From assembly GCA_038248745.1 (NCBI GenBank), contig JBBRXC010000006.1:1-28514 (forward strand): a stretch of DNA of 28,514 bases, written 5' to 3'. Source of the stretch: JAENWH01 sp038248745. Its GTDB lineage: Bacteria > Bacillota > Clostridia > Peptostreptococcales > Anaerovoracaceae. The translations under genes were made by a program, and so were the position numbers. The notes beneath the pieces are model-generated. The model searched no databases, was not told the origin of the DNA, and was given only the letters and a program-made list of their open reading frames with translations. Shown piece after piece: positions 6,868-14,672 of the stretch. How positions within the stretch are numbered: position 1 is the stretch's first letter; each line of letters opens with the position of its first letter.

Positions 6868-7833
6868 TTATAGATTTATTAAAACTTTTTCTACTATACG
6901 TTCAGGCGTCAGCTCACTCTGCTCAAGTTGAAATTCATAGCAACCAATTTTTCTAAAGCTGTCACTGATTCCACAGATTATTTGCTTCGGCGCATTTCCA
7001 AACTGGGTTTTGTACTCCGCAATCGCACTTCCAAGCCCACCGATCACTGTATGCTCTTCTAGGCTTACGACCAGCTGGTTATTTTTGAACACATCATCCA
7101 GCATCTTTGTATCGATTGGTTTCACTGTATGCATATCGATGATTCGAGTGGATATCCCCTTGCTTTCAAGCATATTTGCTGCTTCAATTGCTGTCCCTAG
7201 CATCGAACCTGTTGAAATAATCGCAACTGTTTCACCTTTTTTATACTCAATTGCCTTACCGATTTCATACTCAAAATCTTCCGGATAGAGTAACGGAAAG
7301 CCCGGCGCACCGGTCAAACGTAAATAGACAGGACCTGGGTGCTTTGCTGCTGCGAATACTGCTTTATAGATTTGATGCGCGTCGCAGGGCGAAAGAACTG
7401 TGAAGTTTGGGATAGACCGAGCAATGGCGATGTCATCCATCCCAAAATGCGTGTTACCAAGAGATCCAAACCGCATACCCGCTTCGATTCCTACAACTAT
7501 TGCGTTGAGGTTCATATATCCAAGACCCATCCGCATCTGCTCGGCACAGCGCATCGGTGCGAATGCCGCCACGGTAACCGCGAACGGAATGAATCCTTCT
7601 ACCGCAAGTCCAGTAGTGAAGCCGATCATGTTCTGTTCTGCTATTCCCACATTGAATAGACGGTCGGGATACGCTTTTTCAAAATTGACCATTCTCGCGG
7701 TGTTCGTGATGTCGGCTACTACCGCGCATACATTTTCATTTTCTTTTCCAAGCTGCACCATTGACTCTCCAAAAGCGCTGCGATGTCCAAGCTTTGACCA
7801 TTTCTGTAATGTATCTAAAGAAATCTTAACCAT
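6868..7833 (-). CDS. transketolase, C-terminal (pyrimidine-binding) subunit
   Basis: Encodes 321 residues covering the pyrimidine-binding and C-terminal domains of a transketolase-like thiamine diphosphate enzyme. The segment FNVGIAEQNMIGF (60-72) holds E66, the Glu that activates thiamine diphosphate. A middle region (FGSLGNTHFGMDDIAI, then SPCDAHQIYKAV) and a C-terminal domain with VVSLEEHTVIGGLGSAIAE follow. The N-terminal half is encoded just upstream with a 5-base gap, so the active enzyme should be a heteromer. Split transketolases occur in dedicated catabolic operons, such as apulose 4-phosphate (AptAB) or sulfofructose (SqwGH) transketolases, as well as in central metabolism. The neighbours here argue for a dedicated catabolic role. 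Confidence 0.9.
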   Translation of the reverse strand: MVKISLDTLQKWSKLGHRSAFGESMVQLGKENENVCAVVADITNTARMVNFEKAYPDRLFNVGIAEQNMIGFTTGLAVEGFIPFAVTVAAFAPMRCAEQMRMGLGYMNLNAIVVGIEAGMRFGSLGNTHFGMDDIAIARSIPNFTVLSPCDAHQIYKAVFAAAKHPGPVYLRLTGAPGFPLLYPEDFEYEIGKAIEYKKGETVAIISTGSMLGTAIEAANMLESKGISTRIIDMHTVKPIDTKMLDDVFKNNQLVVSLEEHTVIGGLGSAIAEYKTQFGNAPKQIICGISDSFRKIGCYEFQLEQSELTPERIVEKVLINL

Positions 7834-7838
7834 TCCTA

Positions 7839-8684
7839 TTATCCTTTCTTCGCAGCATCAAGATCTTTAATTGCCTGCGTATATTCTTCCTCTGTGAGCG
7901 GTGATGCGTGCCATTTCAAAACGCGTTCCATAAATGAAATGCCTTTTCCCTTGATGGTATCGGCGATAATAAGCTGCGGTTTACCATTTTTACGGATTTT
8001 AATCGAATTTACAACTTCAATAATCTTCTTGATATTATGCCCATCATCAAGTATCGTCACATCCCAGTCATAGGCTTTCCAAATTGCAGGTATATTAATG
8101 TCCATAACTTCTTTCGTGGTGCCAGAAAGCTGAAAACCGTTTCTGTCGATGATTGCAATCATATTGTCAAGCTTGAACTTGACCGCCGCAATCGCCGCTT
8201 CATGCACAATGCCTTCATTGCTTTCACCGTCACCGACAAGGCAGAAAACATAATGTTCCTTGCCTTGTAACTTGGCCGCCTTCGCCATCCCGCATGCGAT
8301 GGAAAAGCCGTTACCAAGACTCCCGGATGATATTTCGATGCCGTGTTGCACATTCCGACTCGGATGTCCACAAAGGATACTGTTGTTGCCTTTAAAGGTT
8401 GAAATCTGATCCTTCGAAATATAACCAGATTCGATTAGCGCAGCGTAATAAGACAGGCATGCATGCCCCTTACTCATGACGAATCGGTCTCTTTCTATCA
8501 TTTCTGGGTTTTTTGGGTCGTGATTCATAACGCCGAAATACAAGGCCGCAAGGAGATCCACACTGCCAAGCGCAGGTCCAAAATGCGCTCCCTGCTCCCC
8601 TGCCGCGTATCCCATCTCAATACAGTCACGGCGCATTTCGTCAGCAATGACTTCAATTTCTTTTACACTTTTCATTGTACTCAT
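7839..8684 (-). CDS. transketolase, N-terminal (thiamine diphosphate-binding) subunit
   Basis: Encodes 281 residues of the pyrophosphate-binding domain. The Mg-thiamine diphosphate motif starts at GDGESNEG (151-158, with D152 and N156) and continues to the NGFQLSG region near 182-188. Active-site histidines are plausible in HFGPALGS (34-41), SKGHACLSYYA (71-81) and CGHPSR (105-110). The start ATG overlaps the stop of the lyase gene by four bases (ATGA), with AGGAGA upstream, so translation is coupled. Together with the next gene it forms one transketolase that moves a two-carbon ketol unit. The ketose and acceptor cannot be deduced from the sequence. Confidence 0.9.
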   Translation of the reverse strand: MSTMKSVKEIEVIADEMRRDCIEMGYAAGEQGAHFGPALGSVDLLAALYFGVMNHDPKNPEMIERDRFVMSKGHACLSYYAALIESGYISKDQISTFKGNNSILCGHPSRNVQHGIEISSGSLGNGFSIACGMAKAAKLQGKEHYVFCLVGDGESNEGIVHEAAIAAVKFKLDNMIAIIDRNGFQLSGTTKEVMDINIPAIWKAYDWDVTILDDGHNIKKIIEVVNSIKIRKNGKPQLIIADTIKGKGISFMERVLKWHASPLTEEEYTQAIKDLDAAKKG

Positions 8685-9595
8685 AATTTTCTCCTGTCAT
8701 TACTTTCTTCTGCGCTCATTAACTTGTATTGATGCCCACTATACACCCCTGAAGGGATCACTTTTGTTTCATACTTTGCTGCCTGAATAAGCATTTCTAC
8801 ATTAACACCCGTCTCATACCCCATTTCACTGATCATAAATGCCAGATCTTCGCTCGCCAGATTGCCTGAAGCTCCGGGGGCAAATGGGCATCCACCCAGT
8901 CCGCCAAGGGTGGACTGGACAACCGAAACGCCGCTTTCAATAGCAGCCAACGAATTCGCCATTCCCATGTTTCTTGTATCGTGTATATGGATGATTAATG
9001 ATAACGCCGGATATGCATCCTGCACCGCAGCAATGATCCGTCTGACTTGCGCAGGGTTGGCGATGCCGATTGTATCGCACAGGTTTAAAGTTTTAATGCC
9101 ACAGTCAACATAGTCTTTTATAAATGCAACCACTTCATCCTTGTCTTTTTTTCCTTCAAACGGACATCCAAATGCTGTCGCAAGGTCTAAGCAAATATCC
9201 ATCTCGGGATACTCTTCAATGATACTCTTTAGTTCCGTTAAAGACTCCTCATGCGTCCGCTGGATGTTTGCCTGATTATGTTTTTCACTCAACGATACTA
9301 CATAGGATATATGACGTATCCCACTTTCCCACGCACTTTTTGCTCCACGTAAGTTGGGTACCAGGGCAGATATCATCACCTCAGGGTACTTGGCAATACA
9401 GGCCTGCGCTATAATACTTGCATCCTTCATCTGCGGAATTGCCTTCGGGCTGACAAACGATGTGATCTGTATGTTTTTGATCCCCGCCTTAATGATTCTA
9501 TCGATAATTTCCAGCTTTGTTTCTGTTTCGATGAAATCAACCAGGTTCTGGAATCCATCACGCGGTCCTACTTCATAAATCTGAATTTTTTTCAT
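8681..9595 (-). CDS. HMG-CoA lyase-type (DRE-TIM) lyase
   Basis: Encodes 304 residues. All key HMG-CoA lyase residues are visible: R12-D13 in EVGPRDGFQN, the metal ligands H203 and H205 in IHIHDTRNMG, and the catalytic cysteine C236 in GGLGGCPFAPGASGN followed by LASEDL. The parent enzyme cleaves 3-hydroxy-3-methylglutaryl-CoA to acetyl-CoA and acetoacetate. Relatives use other 3-hydroxyacyl-CoAs, so the substrate here may differ. It lies between a CoA-transferase gene and a split transketolase, with no leucine-degradation genes such as methylcrotonyl-CoA carboxylase nearby, which argues against a standard leucine role. The start follows a CGGAGGAG site. Confidence 0.88.
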   Translation of the reverse strand: MKKIQIYEVGPRDGFQNLVDFIETETKLEIIDRIIKAGIKNIQITSFVSPKAIPQMKDASIIAQACIAKYPEVMISALVPNLRGAKSAWESGIRHISYVVSLSEKHNQANIQRTHEESLTELKSIIEEYPEMDICLDLATAFGCPFEGKKDKDEVVAFIKDYVDCGIKTLNLCDTIGIANPAQVRRIIAAVQDAYPALSLIIHIHDTRNMGMANSLAAIESGVSVVQSTLGGLGGCPFAPGASGNLASEDLAFMISEMGYETGVNVEMLIQAAKYETKVIPSGVYSGHQYKLMSAEESNDRRKL

Positions 9596-9620
9596 TGTAC
9601 TCCTCCGTCCGAGAAATGAG

Positions 9621-11087
9621 CTATAACATCGTCCCAGTTTCTTTAAGCTGCCGATACCAATGAATCGCGTCTTCTGGGATCTGCGGGTGATGGCTAGGAT
9701 ATTCTTGCTTGGCTTTTTCCAAGTACGTGAGCAATTTGTCCCGATACTCAGGCGCCGCGCAGTTTTCTATAATGCCATATGCTCTTTCCACATCATCCAA
9801 ACCACGTAGATCGCAAACCCCGTTTTCGGTAATAACCACATCGATGTCGTGCTCACTGATGTCCTGATGAAATACCATTGGTACAATATTAGAGATGGCA
9901 CCTTTTTTGCTGCTGGATGGAATCATTAGTATCGAAAGTCCCGCATTTTGTGCGAAATTTGCGCCGCCGCCGATTCCATTCAAAACGTTTGTACCACTAA
10001 TATGGCTTGAATTAACGTTGCCATAGATATCAATCTCAATTGCCGTGTTCAGAGCAAGTATGCCTAGCCTGCTGATAATTTCCGCGTTGTTCATCAAATC
10101 GCCGTTCCTCAGTATGAGTTTTTCTTCAATGCCCGGCATATTTATGATCTGTTCAACCCGCTTGCTCATCTTTAATCCTCCGGTCACAATAACTGAGGCT
10201 TTTCCGCAAGCCAAAAGCTCTAGAAGCGGCTCTGTAACGCCTCCGCAGAAGAACTCTAAGGCATAAAATTCTGACGTTCTAAACGCGCTTGCGATAGTAT
10301 CTGCAATATTTCCGAAACCTATTTGAATCGGCGGAAGCGCTCTGCCGTCTTTTGTTCCGTATTCTTCTGTCAGAAAATCAAACAGATTCTGCCCAATTAA
10401 TATGGATTGCTGTGTGCTCTGAATCGGCGGACCTTCTTCGGATTCTGATAGATCTGTTTCGACGATATATATGGTTTTTTCAGCATCAACAGGAATAAAT
10501 GAGCCCCCAATTCTTTGTCGAGTTCTGGTAATAGGAACAGGCTGCCCTTCTTGCGGAATATAGATATCATACAAATCCTTCAGTTTTTTCGGCTGTGCCC
10601 GATTAATTTCAACGATAATAATGTCAGCCGCTTCTATTAGAAGGTGTATGAAACCGCAAGAAGATGTGGGAACAAGCCCGTCTTCTGTGATATCAAGCGC
10701 TTCAATCACGGCAACATCAATTTTACCCAGACGCCCACTCTTGATTAGACGGGGCATTTTGCTCATCTGTTGTTCAATATACTTGACCTTGCCTTTGTTC
10801 ACCTGTGACGCCAGATTGCTGTTGGCAATCATCGGCGCTCTCGAGGAAATGAGATTCAGTTCGCTCAGTTTTTCGTCGAGCCACGGCACGTTCGCGCTTG
10901 TGATTAGGTTTAACGAAAGCTTTTCGCCGTTTCTGCGCCTTTCAACAAGCTCCTGCACTACCGCTTTTGGATATCCCGCTAGCGCATACCCACTCATAGC
11001 AACCGTCATACCGTCTCCAATAAGTTGGGCTGCAACTTTTGCAGAGACCGGTTTTCCAAGGTGTGTTCGTTCAAATTCACTCTTCAT
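9621..11087 (-). CDS. acetyl-CoA hydrolase/transferase-family CoA-transferase
   Basis: Encodes 488 residues, in the size range of succinate- and 4-hydroxybutyrate-type CoA-transferases (Ach1/Cat family). Family segments include SGYALAGYPKAV near 32-43, EINRAQPK near 160-167, GQNLFDFL near 232-239, and GIGGGANFAQNAGLSI in the C-terminal half followed by SKKGAISNIVPM. E278 in YALEFFCGG aligns with the catalytic Glu that carries CoA in these enzymes. It would move CoA between an acyl-CoA and a free acid such as acetate. It lies 35 bases after the aldehyde dehydrogenase, suggesting it either discharges that enzyme's acyl-CoA or loads CoA onto the lyase substrate. The exact acids are unknown. Confidence 0.87.
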   Translation of the reverse strand: MKSEFERTHLGKPVSAKVAAQLIGDGMTVAMSGYALAGYPKAVVQELVERRRNGEKLSLNLITSANVPWLDEKLSELNLISSRAPMIANSNLASQVNKGKVKYIEQQMSKMPRLIKSGRLGKIDVAVIEALDITEDGLVPTSSCGFIHLLIEAADIIIVEINRAQPKKLKDLYDIYIPQEGQPVPITRTRQRIGGSFIPVDAEKTIYIVETDLSESEEGPPIQSTQQSILIGQNLFDFLTEEYGTKDGRALPPIQIGFGNIADTIASAFRTSEFYALEFFCGGVTEPLLELLACGKASVIVTGGLKMSKRVEQIINMPGIEEKLILRNGDLMNNAEIISRLGILALNTAIEIDIYGNVNSSHISGTNVLNGIGGGANFAQNAGLSILMIPSSSKKGAISNIVPMVFHQDISEHDIDVVITENGVCDLRGLDDVERAYGIIENCAAPEYRDKLLTYLEKAKQEYPSHHPQIPEDAIHWYRQLKETGTML

Positions 11088-11122
11088 TATATTCTACCCC
11101 ATAGCGTCTAATTGTGTTTTGC

Positions 11123-12547
11123 TTATCTAGGAGAAAAGTTCGCAAATAGTTTTTCATCTGTCGGCTTATAATTGGGGATTTCCCTAATCACCCAAGTATT
11201 GTTCATATAATGCTTTAAAGCAATATTTTCCGAGGCGATATTGCCTCCCCATGTTCCACATCCGAGAGAGCTTGTCGCCGGCATGCCAGAAACCCAGCTA
11301 CCGGTATTTGTAGTCGCCTGCGGTTGATTTACAACAACTCGCGTTGTATATGTACCAAGCGATAGCTTTTCAACATTTTCATCTTCTTTTGTATAAATGC
11401 CACACGAATGACCTGCCCCGGAATACGCGTGGTTTTCGTTGGTTATTCGAATGGCATCATCGATGCCTTTGCTCTTATAAACTGTAATGACTAGACACAT
11501 TTTTTCACCCGCAAATGGTGTAACTTCTCCGGTTTTATCTTCTTCTACCAAAATCATGCAAGTGTCTTTCGGCATCTCAATGCCCGAAAGTTTCGCAATA
11601 TTGCTGACCGGAGATGCAACGATGTGGCGGTTCAGCATATGGTCTTCTGGCCAGTTCGGCCAAATCGCATGTTGAATATTGTGTTTTTCATTGGCGGTTA
11701 TAAGATAAGCACCAACTTTTTGCAGTTCCACCAACATTTCATCGTAAATCGTTTCATCAATCACTAATGCGTTATCGCATGAACAGCCAGCTGCTAGATC
11801 AAATGTTTTACTGATTTTGATCTTTGCCGCCGCGGCCGCTAGATCTGCCGTTTTATCCACCACGATGGACGAATTACCAGCGCCAACACCGAATGCCGGT
11901 GTGCCGGAGCTATATGCCTCTTTAACCATGCCAGCACCACCGGTTGCCATTATGAGATCACACTGTTTCATCAACTCATTGGTCTTTTCGATAGACGGGT
12001 TTTCAATGCAGAGAAACAAATCTTCAGGTGCATCGTATTTCCTCATGATATCACGTAAAATATTGCAGATCTTCAGTGTTGTAAGCTTGCCTCTAGGGTG
12101 TGGTGAAAAAATCATCGCATCTCTCGCTTTCGCCACATTGATTGCTTGCAGAATCGGATGCATCTCTGCTTGTGTACTCGGAACGAGTGACCCAATAACG
12201 CCAACCGGCTTTGCTATTCTCACCAGTCCCCGTTCCTTCATCTCTTCTACGATGCCAACGGTCTTTACATCTTTTACATCATAGTAAATAGCTCGGCATT
12301 TGCCTTCGACCTTCGCGATTTTTGAAGCGACATCACCAAGTTTGCACTCGTCAAATGAAAACTGCGCAATTTCTTTTACTAGTTCAGCATTGCTTGCAAA
12401 TTCCCAAGCGATTGCACCAGCAAGCTCATCAACTTTTTCCTGGGAAAAACCTTCGGCGATTTTCTGTGCCTTTCTAGCTCTTTCAATCAATCCGGCAATA
12501 TACGCTCTGTCTTCCATTTGTCTTTCTCCCATCTGTCTCTCTTCCAT
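11123..12547 (-). CDS. CoA-acylating aldehyde dehydrogenase (sulfoacetaldehyde/acetaldehyde dehydrogenase-like)
   Basis: Encodes 474 residues. The likely nucleophile is C255 in KTFDLAAGC, at the position equivalent to FDNGxxC in EutE-like enzymes. The AKPVGVIGSLVPSTQ and GVGAGNSS segments fit the NAD-binding and active-site scaffold of acylating dehydrogenases that turn an aldehyde, CoA and NAD into an acyl-CoA. The C-terminal motif MPATSSLGCGTWGGN and SENIALKHYMNNTWV resembles sulfoacetaldehyde dehydrogenase (SauS)-like members. The start is the ATG at 12545-12547, because GGGAGGA lies seven bases upstream; an upstream TTG at 12617-12619 has no ribosome binding site. It is the first gene of the operon. 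Substrate assignment is open. Confidence 0.88.
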   Translation of the reverse strand: MEERQMGERQMEDRAYIAGLIERARKAQKIAEGFSQEKVDELAGAIAWEFASNAELVKEIAQFSFDECKLGDVASKIAKVEGKCRAIYYDVKDVKTVGIVEEMKERGLVRIAKPVGVIGSLVPSTQAEMHPILQAINVAKARDAMIFSPHPRGKLTTLKICNILRDIMRKYDAPEDLFLCIENPSIEKTNELMKQCDLIMATGGAGMVKEAYSSGTPAFGVGAGNSSIVVDKTADLAAAAAKIKISKTFDLAAGCSCDNALVIDETIYDEMLVELQKVGAYLITANEKHNIQHAIWPNWPEDHMLNRHIVASPVSNIAKLSGIEMPKDTCMILVEEDKTGEVTPFAGEKMCLVITVYKSKGIDDAIRITNENHAYSGAGHSCGIYTKEDENVEKLSLGTYTTRVVVNQPQATTNTGSWVSGMPATSSLGCGTWGGNIASENIALKHYMNNTWVIREIPNYKPTDEKLFANFSPR

Positions 12548-12650
12548 AAAAACATCCTCCCGATTTATTAATCGTTTTTCCTTGCAGCGTCTTGTTATAT
12601 TACGTTTTTTGCTATTCAAGTTTTCTTATTTTCTTTTTTAGTTTCCATAT

Positions 12651-12679
12651 TTACTATTATGCACCTTCTGTGTTATAAT
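12651..12679 (+). promoter_or_regulatory. promoter of the DeoR-family regulator gene
   Basis: On the plus strand a perfect TATAAT (12674-12679) follows a weaker TTACTA-like -35 (12651-12656) by 17 bases. The start would fall near 12686, about 55 bases before the deoR ATG. Confidence 0.5.
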
Positions 12680-12684
12680 TTCAA
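12656..12684 (-). promoter_or_regulatory. promoter of the catabolic operon
   Basis: On the minus strand TTGAAA (12679-12684) and CATAAT (12656-12661) are 17 bases apart, giving a start near 12650 and a leader of about 100 bases before the aldehyde dehydrogenase ATG. It overlaps the divergent deoR promoter, so one bound regulator could affect both. Confidence 0.6.
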
Positions 12685-12690
12685 TATGTT

Positions 12691-12708
12691 TTCAAAGCTT
12701 TTTTTGAA
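12691..12708. promoter_or_regulatory. inverted repeat, candidate DeoR-family operator
   Basis: TTCAAA and TTTGAA form a perfect inverted repeat with a 6-base spacer. It lies just downstream of the deoR start site and just upstream of the operon's -35 box. This placement would suit autoregulation and operon control by the adjacent regulator. No second copy was found to confirm it. Confidence 0.4.
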
Positions 12709-12740
12709 CGTAAAAAATAGAAAGAAATTGAGGAAAGTAT

Positions 12741-13496
12741 ATGAGTGTCAACTATCGTCATACCAAAATTCTTGAATTATTAGAGAATAAGAAATCTGTA
12801 AGAATCAATGAGCTATCAGCGTTTTTGAATGTCAGCAATGTAACCATTCGAAAGGATTTGGATTTACTACACAAGCAAGGGCTTTTGGTTAAAACACATG
12901 GCGGTGCAGTCAGTATAAGCAGTGATTTCGCATATCTCGGTGCACTTGATGAAAGAACATTACGCCTAAACAAAGTTGTCGATCTTGCGTTTTCAACAAT
13001 CGAAAATGGCGATTGCATTTTTTTAGGAAGCGGTTACACTTGTACGCTATTAGCTGAAAAAATCAAATATATGGACAATATCACCGTAGTGACCAATAAT
13101 ATCAACTCAATTCCTATCCTTCAGCCCTCAAAAGTCAATGTGTTTGTTTTAGGCGGAGAGATAATTGAAAATAATGGCATGATCTCTACCAGTTGCTATA
13201 AGTCTGATGAAATCTTTCAAAATAAGATTGTGATCAACAAAGCATATACAAGTGTCATTGGCATCGACAAAAAAGCGGGATTAACCGTCAATTACGAACG
13301 AAGTGTAAAAATGTATTCAACCATCAACAAAATAACCGACAACTGGTATCTGATGGTTGACAGTAATAAGTTTGATAAAAAATCGCTATATAAAGTTGGT
13401 GATCTATCTGATATAAAATGTTTAATTTCAGATAATGTTCCGGATGAATATAAAGAGTATTTAAAGTCATACAACGTAAAAATCATGTCAGATTAA
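12741..13496 (+). CDS. DeoR/GlpR-family transcriptional regulator
   Basis: Encodes 251 residues, the standard DeoR-family length. The N-terminal helix-turn-helix is clear: RINELSAFLNVSNVTIRKDL (20-39), then LDLLHKQGLLVKTHGGAV, the family signature. The C-terminal sugar-phosphate isomerase-like effector domain follows, with IENGDCIFLGSGYT and NITVVTNNINSI, and a DKKAGLTVNYE segment. DeoR-family members usually repress sugar or polyol operons and respond to phosphorylated sugars. It is divergent from the five-gene operon, with 193 bases between the start codons, and is its probable regulator. The start follows a GAGGAAAG site. It lies convergent with, and 9 bases from, the RNA methyltransferase gene. 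Confidence 0.9.
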   Translation: MSVNYRHTKILELLENKKSVRINELSAFLNVSNVTIRKDLDLLHKQGLLVKTHGGAVSISSDFAYLGALDERTLRLNKVVDLAFSTIENGDCIFLGSGYTCTLLAEKIKYMDNITVVTNNINSIPILQPSKVNVFVLGGEIIENNGMISTSCYKSDEIFQNKIVINKAYTSVIGIDKKAGLTVNYERSVKMYSTINKITDNWYLMVDSNKFDKKSLYKVGDLSDIKCLISDNVPDEYKEYLKSYNVKIMSD

Positions 13497-13516
13497 GAGC
13501 CAATCTTACTTTTTTG
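13490..13516 (+). terminator. weak terminator after the deoR gene
   Basis: AGATT and AATCT form a 5-bp stem with an 8-base loop, followed by TACTTTTTTG on the plus strand. It overlaps the end of the convergent methyltransferase gene. The T run supports termination, but the stem is weak. Confidence 0.35.
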
Positions 13517-14672
13517 TCAGCAATACGACCGCCTCAATGTGTTTTGTATTCGGGAAATTATCATAAGCTTTAATGGTTTTTACTTCATAACCGTAATAAT
13601 TCATATACTTCAGATTATCCGTCAGGCTTTTAGGATTGCAAGATATATATAAAATTTGCTTTACACCATAGGATACTATCTTCTCCAATGCTTTCTGGTG
13701 TATGCCAACTCTCGGCGGATCAACAACAATGACATCCGGCCGTTCTTTGATACTGTCGAGTACTTCAAAGACATCCCCAGAAATAAATTCACAGTTCTCC
13801 AAATTGTTAAGTTTAGCGTTTGTCCTTGCTGCATCAACGGCTTCTTCAATAATTTCAACGCCAATGACCTTCTTCGCTTTAAGGGCAAGCGTCTGGGTTA
13901 TGGTGCCAGTTCCACAGTATAAGTCATACACAATTTTATCGTCAAAATTATCAATCAGTGATAAAGCCTCTTTATAAAGTCTTTCAACTGCTTCCACATT
14001 TGTCTGAAAAAAAGAAAAAGCACTCACTTTAAAATCTAGCCCCATTATTTTTTCAGAGTAAAAATCCTGTCCGAATAAAATCTCCAAATTATCGCAATAG
14101 GCAAAATCAGCCACTCTGTCATTGGTTGTATGTAATATTCCCACAATTTTATTGTTTAATTTTAAATGTAGGAGTAACTCAACTAGGCCAGCCTCATCCA
14201 ACTGATTCTGAGAAGAAGTAACAAGATTGATCAATAATTCATTGGTTCTTTCTCCCTTACGGATAATAAGATTTCTAACAAAACCAATATGTAATTTCTT
14301 ATGATAGTGAGCATATTCTTTTGAACGGCAAAATTCTAATACAGCCCTTAAAATCACATTGAAATCTACATCAACAAGTTGACATTCATCAACCGTGACG
14401 ATTGACATGAACCTGCCTTTCTGGTGCATGCCCAATGTCATCTCTCCATCTTTTACAGCGTTGCCAAATGTAAATTCCATTTTGTTTCTATAGCCAAATA
14501 TTTCGGGACTGCCTTCAATACCCAAATACTCGTCATATTGTATGTCTTTTTCTTTCAGAAGTTTTAATACCTCTGCATTTTTCATTTCCAGCTGGCTGGA
14601 ATACGCAACTCCCTGGTGGGTACACCCACCACAAAAGTCATTGTGCTTGCATATATTCATTGTCTCTCCCAT
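13506..14672 (-). CDS. RumA/TrmA-family RNA (uracil-5)-methyltransferase without TRAM domain
   Basis: Encodes 388 residues. The N-terminus has the Fe-S cluster motif of RumA-like enzymes, CKHNDFCGGC. The Rossmann-type methyltransferase domain shows VYDLYCGTGTITQ (SAM motif I), VVDPPRVG (motif IV) and the catalytic-cysteine region ILYISCNPKSL. The N-terminal TRAM RNA-binding domain seen in longer RlmD/RlmCD proteins is absent, as in several clostridial homologues. Likely substrate is a specific uridine in 23S rRNA (such as 1939 or 747) or in tRNA; the sequence does not decide. It directly follows tgt (the stop and ATG are adjacent) and is the last gene of the ruv-que operon. An ATG at codon 5 is an alternative start. 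Confidence 0.85.
   Translation of the reverse strand: MGETMNICKHNDFCGGCTHQGVAYSSQLEMKNAEVLKLLKEKDIQYDEYLGIEGSPEIFGYRNKMEFTFGNAVKDGEMTLGMHQKGRFMSIVTVDECQLVDVDFNVILRAVLEFCRSKEYAHYHKKLHIGFVRNLIIRKGERTNELLINLVTSSQNQLDEAGLVELLLHLKLNNKIVGILHTTNDRVADFAYCDNLEILFGQDFYSEKIMGLDFKVSAFSFFQTNVEAVERLYKEALSLIDNFDDKIVYDLYCGTGTITQTLALKAKKVIGVEIIEEAVDAARTNAKLNNLENCEFISGDVFEVLDSIKERPDVIVVDPPRVGIHQKALEKIVSYGVKQILYISCNPKSLTDNLKYMNYYGYEVKTIKAYDNFPNTKHIEAVVLLTKK

Noticed and set aside
7339..7870. Plus-strand open frames opposite the transketolase C subunit
   Set aside because: Antisense shadows; no start signals and no known domain.
10621..11130. Plus-strand open frame of 169 codons
   Set aside because: It lies antisense to the CoA-transferase, whose sequence is clearly conserved. 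No ribosome binding site or recognisable protein features.
6868..12547. Sulfoquinovose transketolase pathway operon
   Set aside because: The split transketolase and SauS-like dehydrogenase fit, but no sulfosugar isomerase, reductase or sulfonate transporter is present and the lyase and CoA-transferase are not explained.
12548..12619. N-terminal extension of the aldehyde dehydrogenase from a TTG
   Set aside because: It lacks a ribosome binding site, whereas GGGAGGA lies seven bases before the ATG at 12547. The extension is basic and unlike the family N-terminus.
11817..12641. Plus-strand open frames opposite the aldehyde dehydrogenase
   Set aside because: They mirror the codon bias of the GC-richer gene on the other strand and have low-complexity, Ser/Ala-rich translations.
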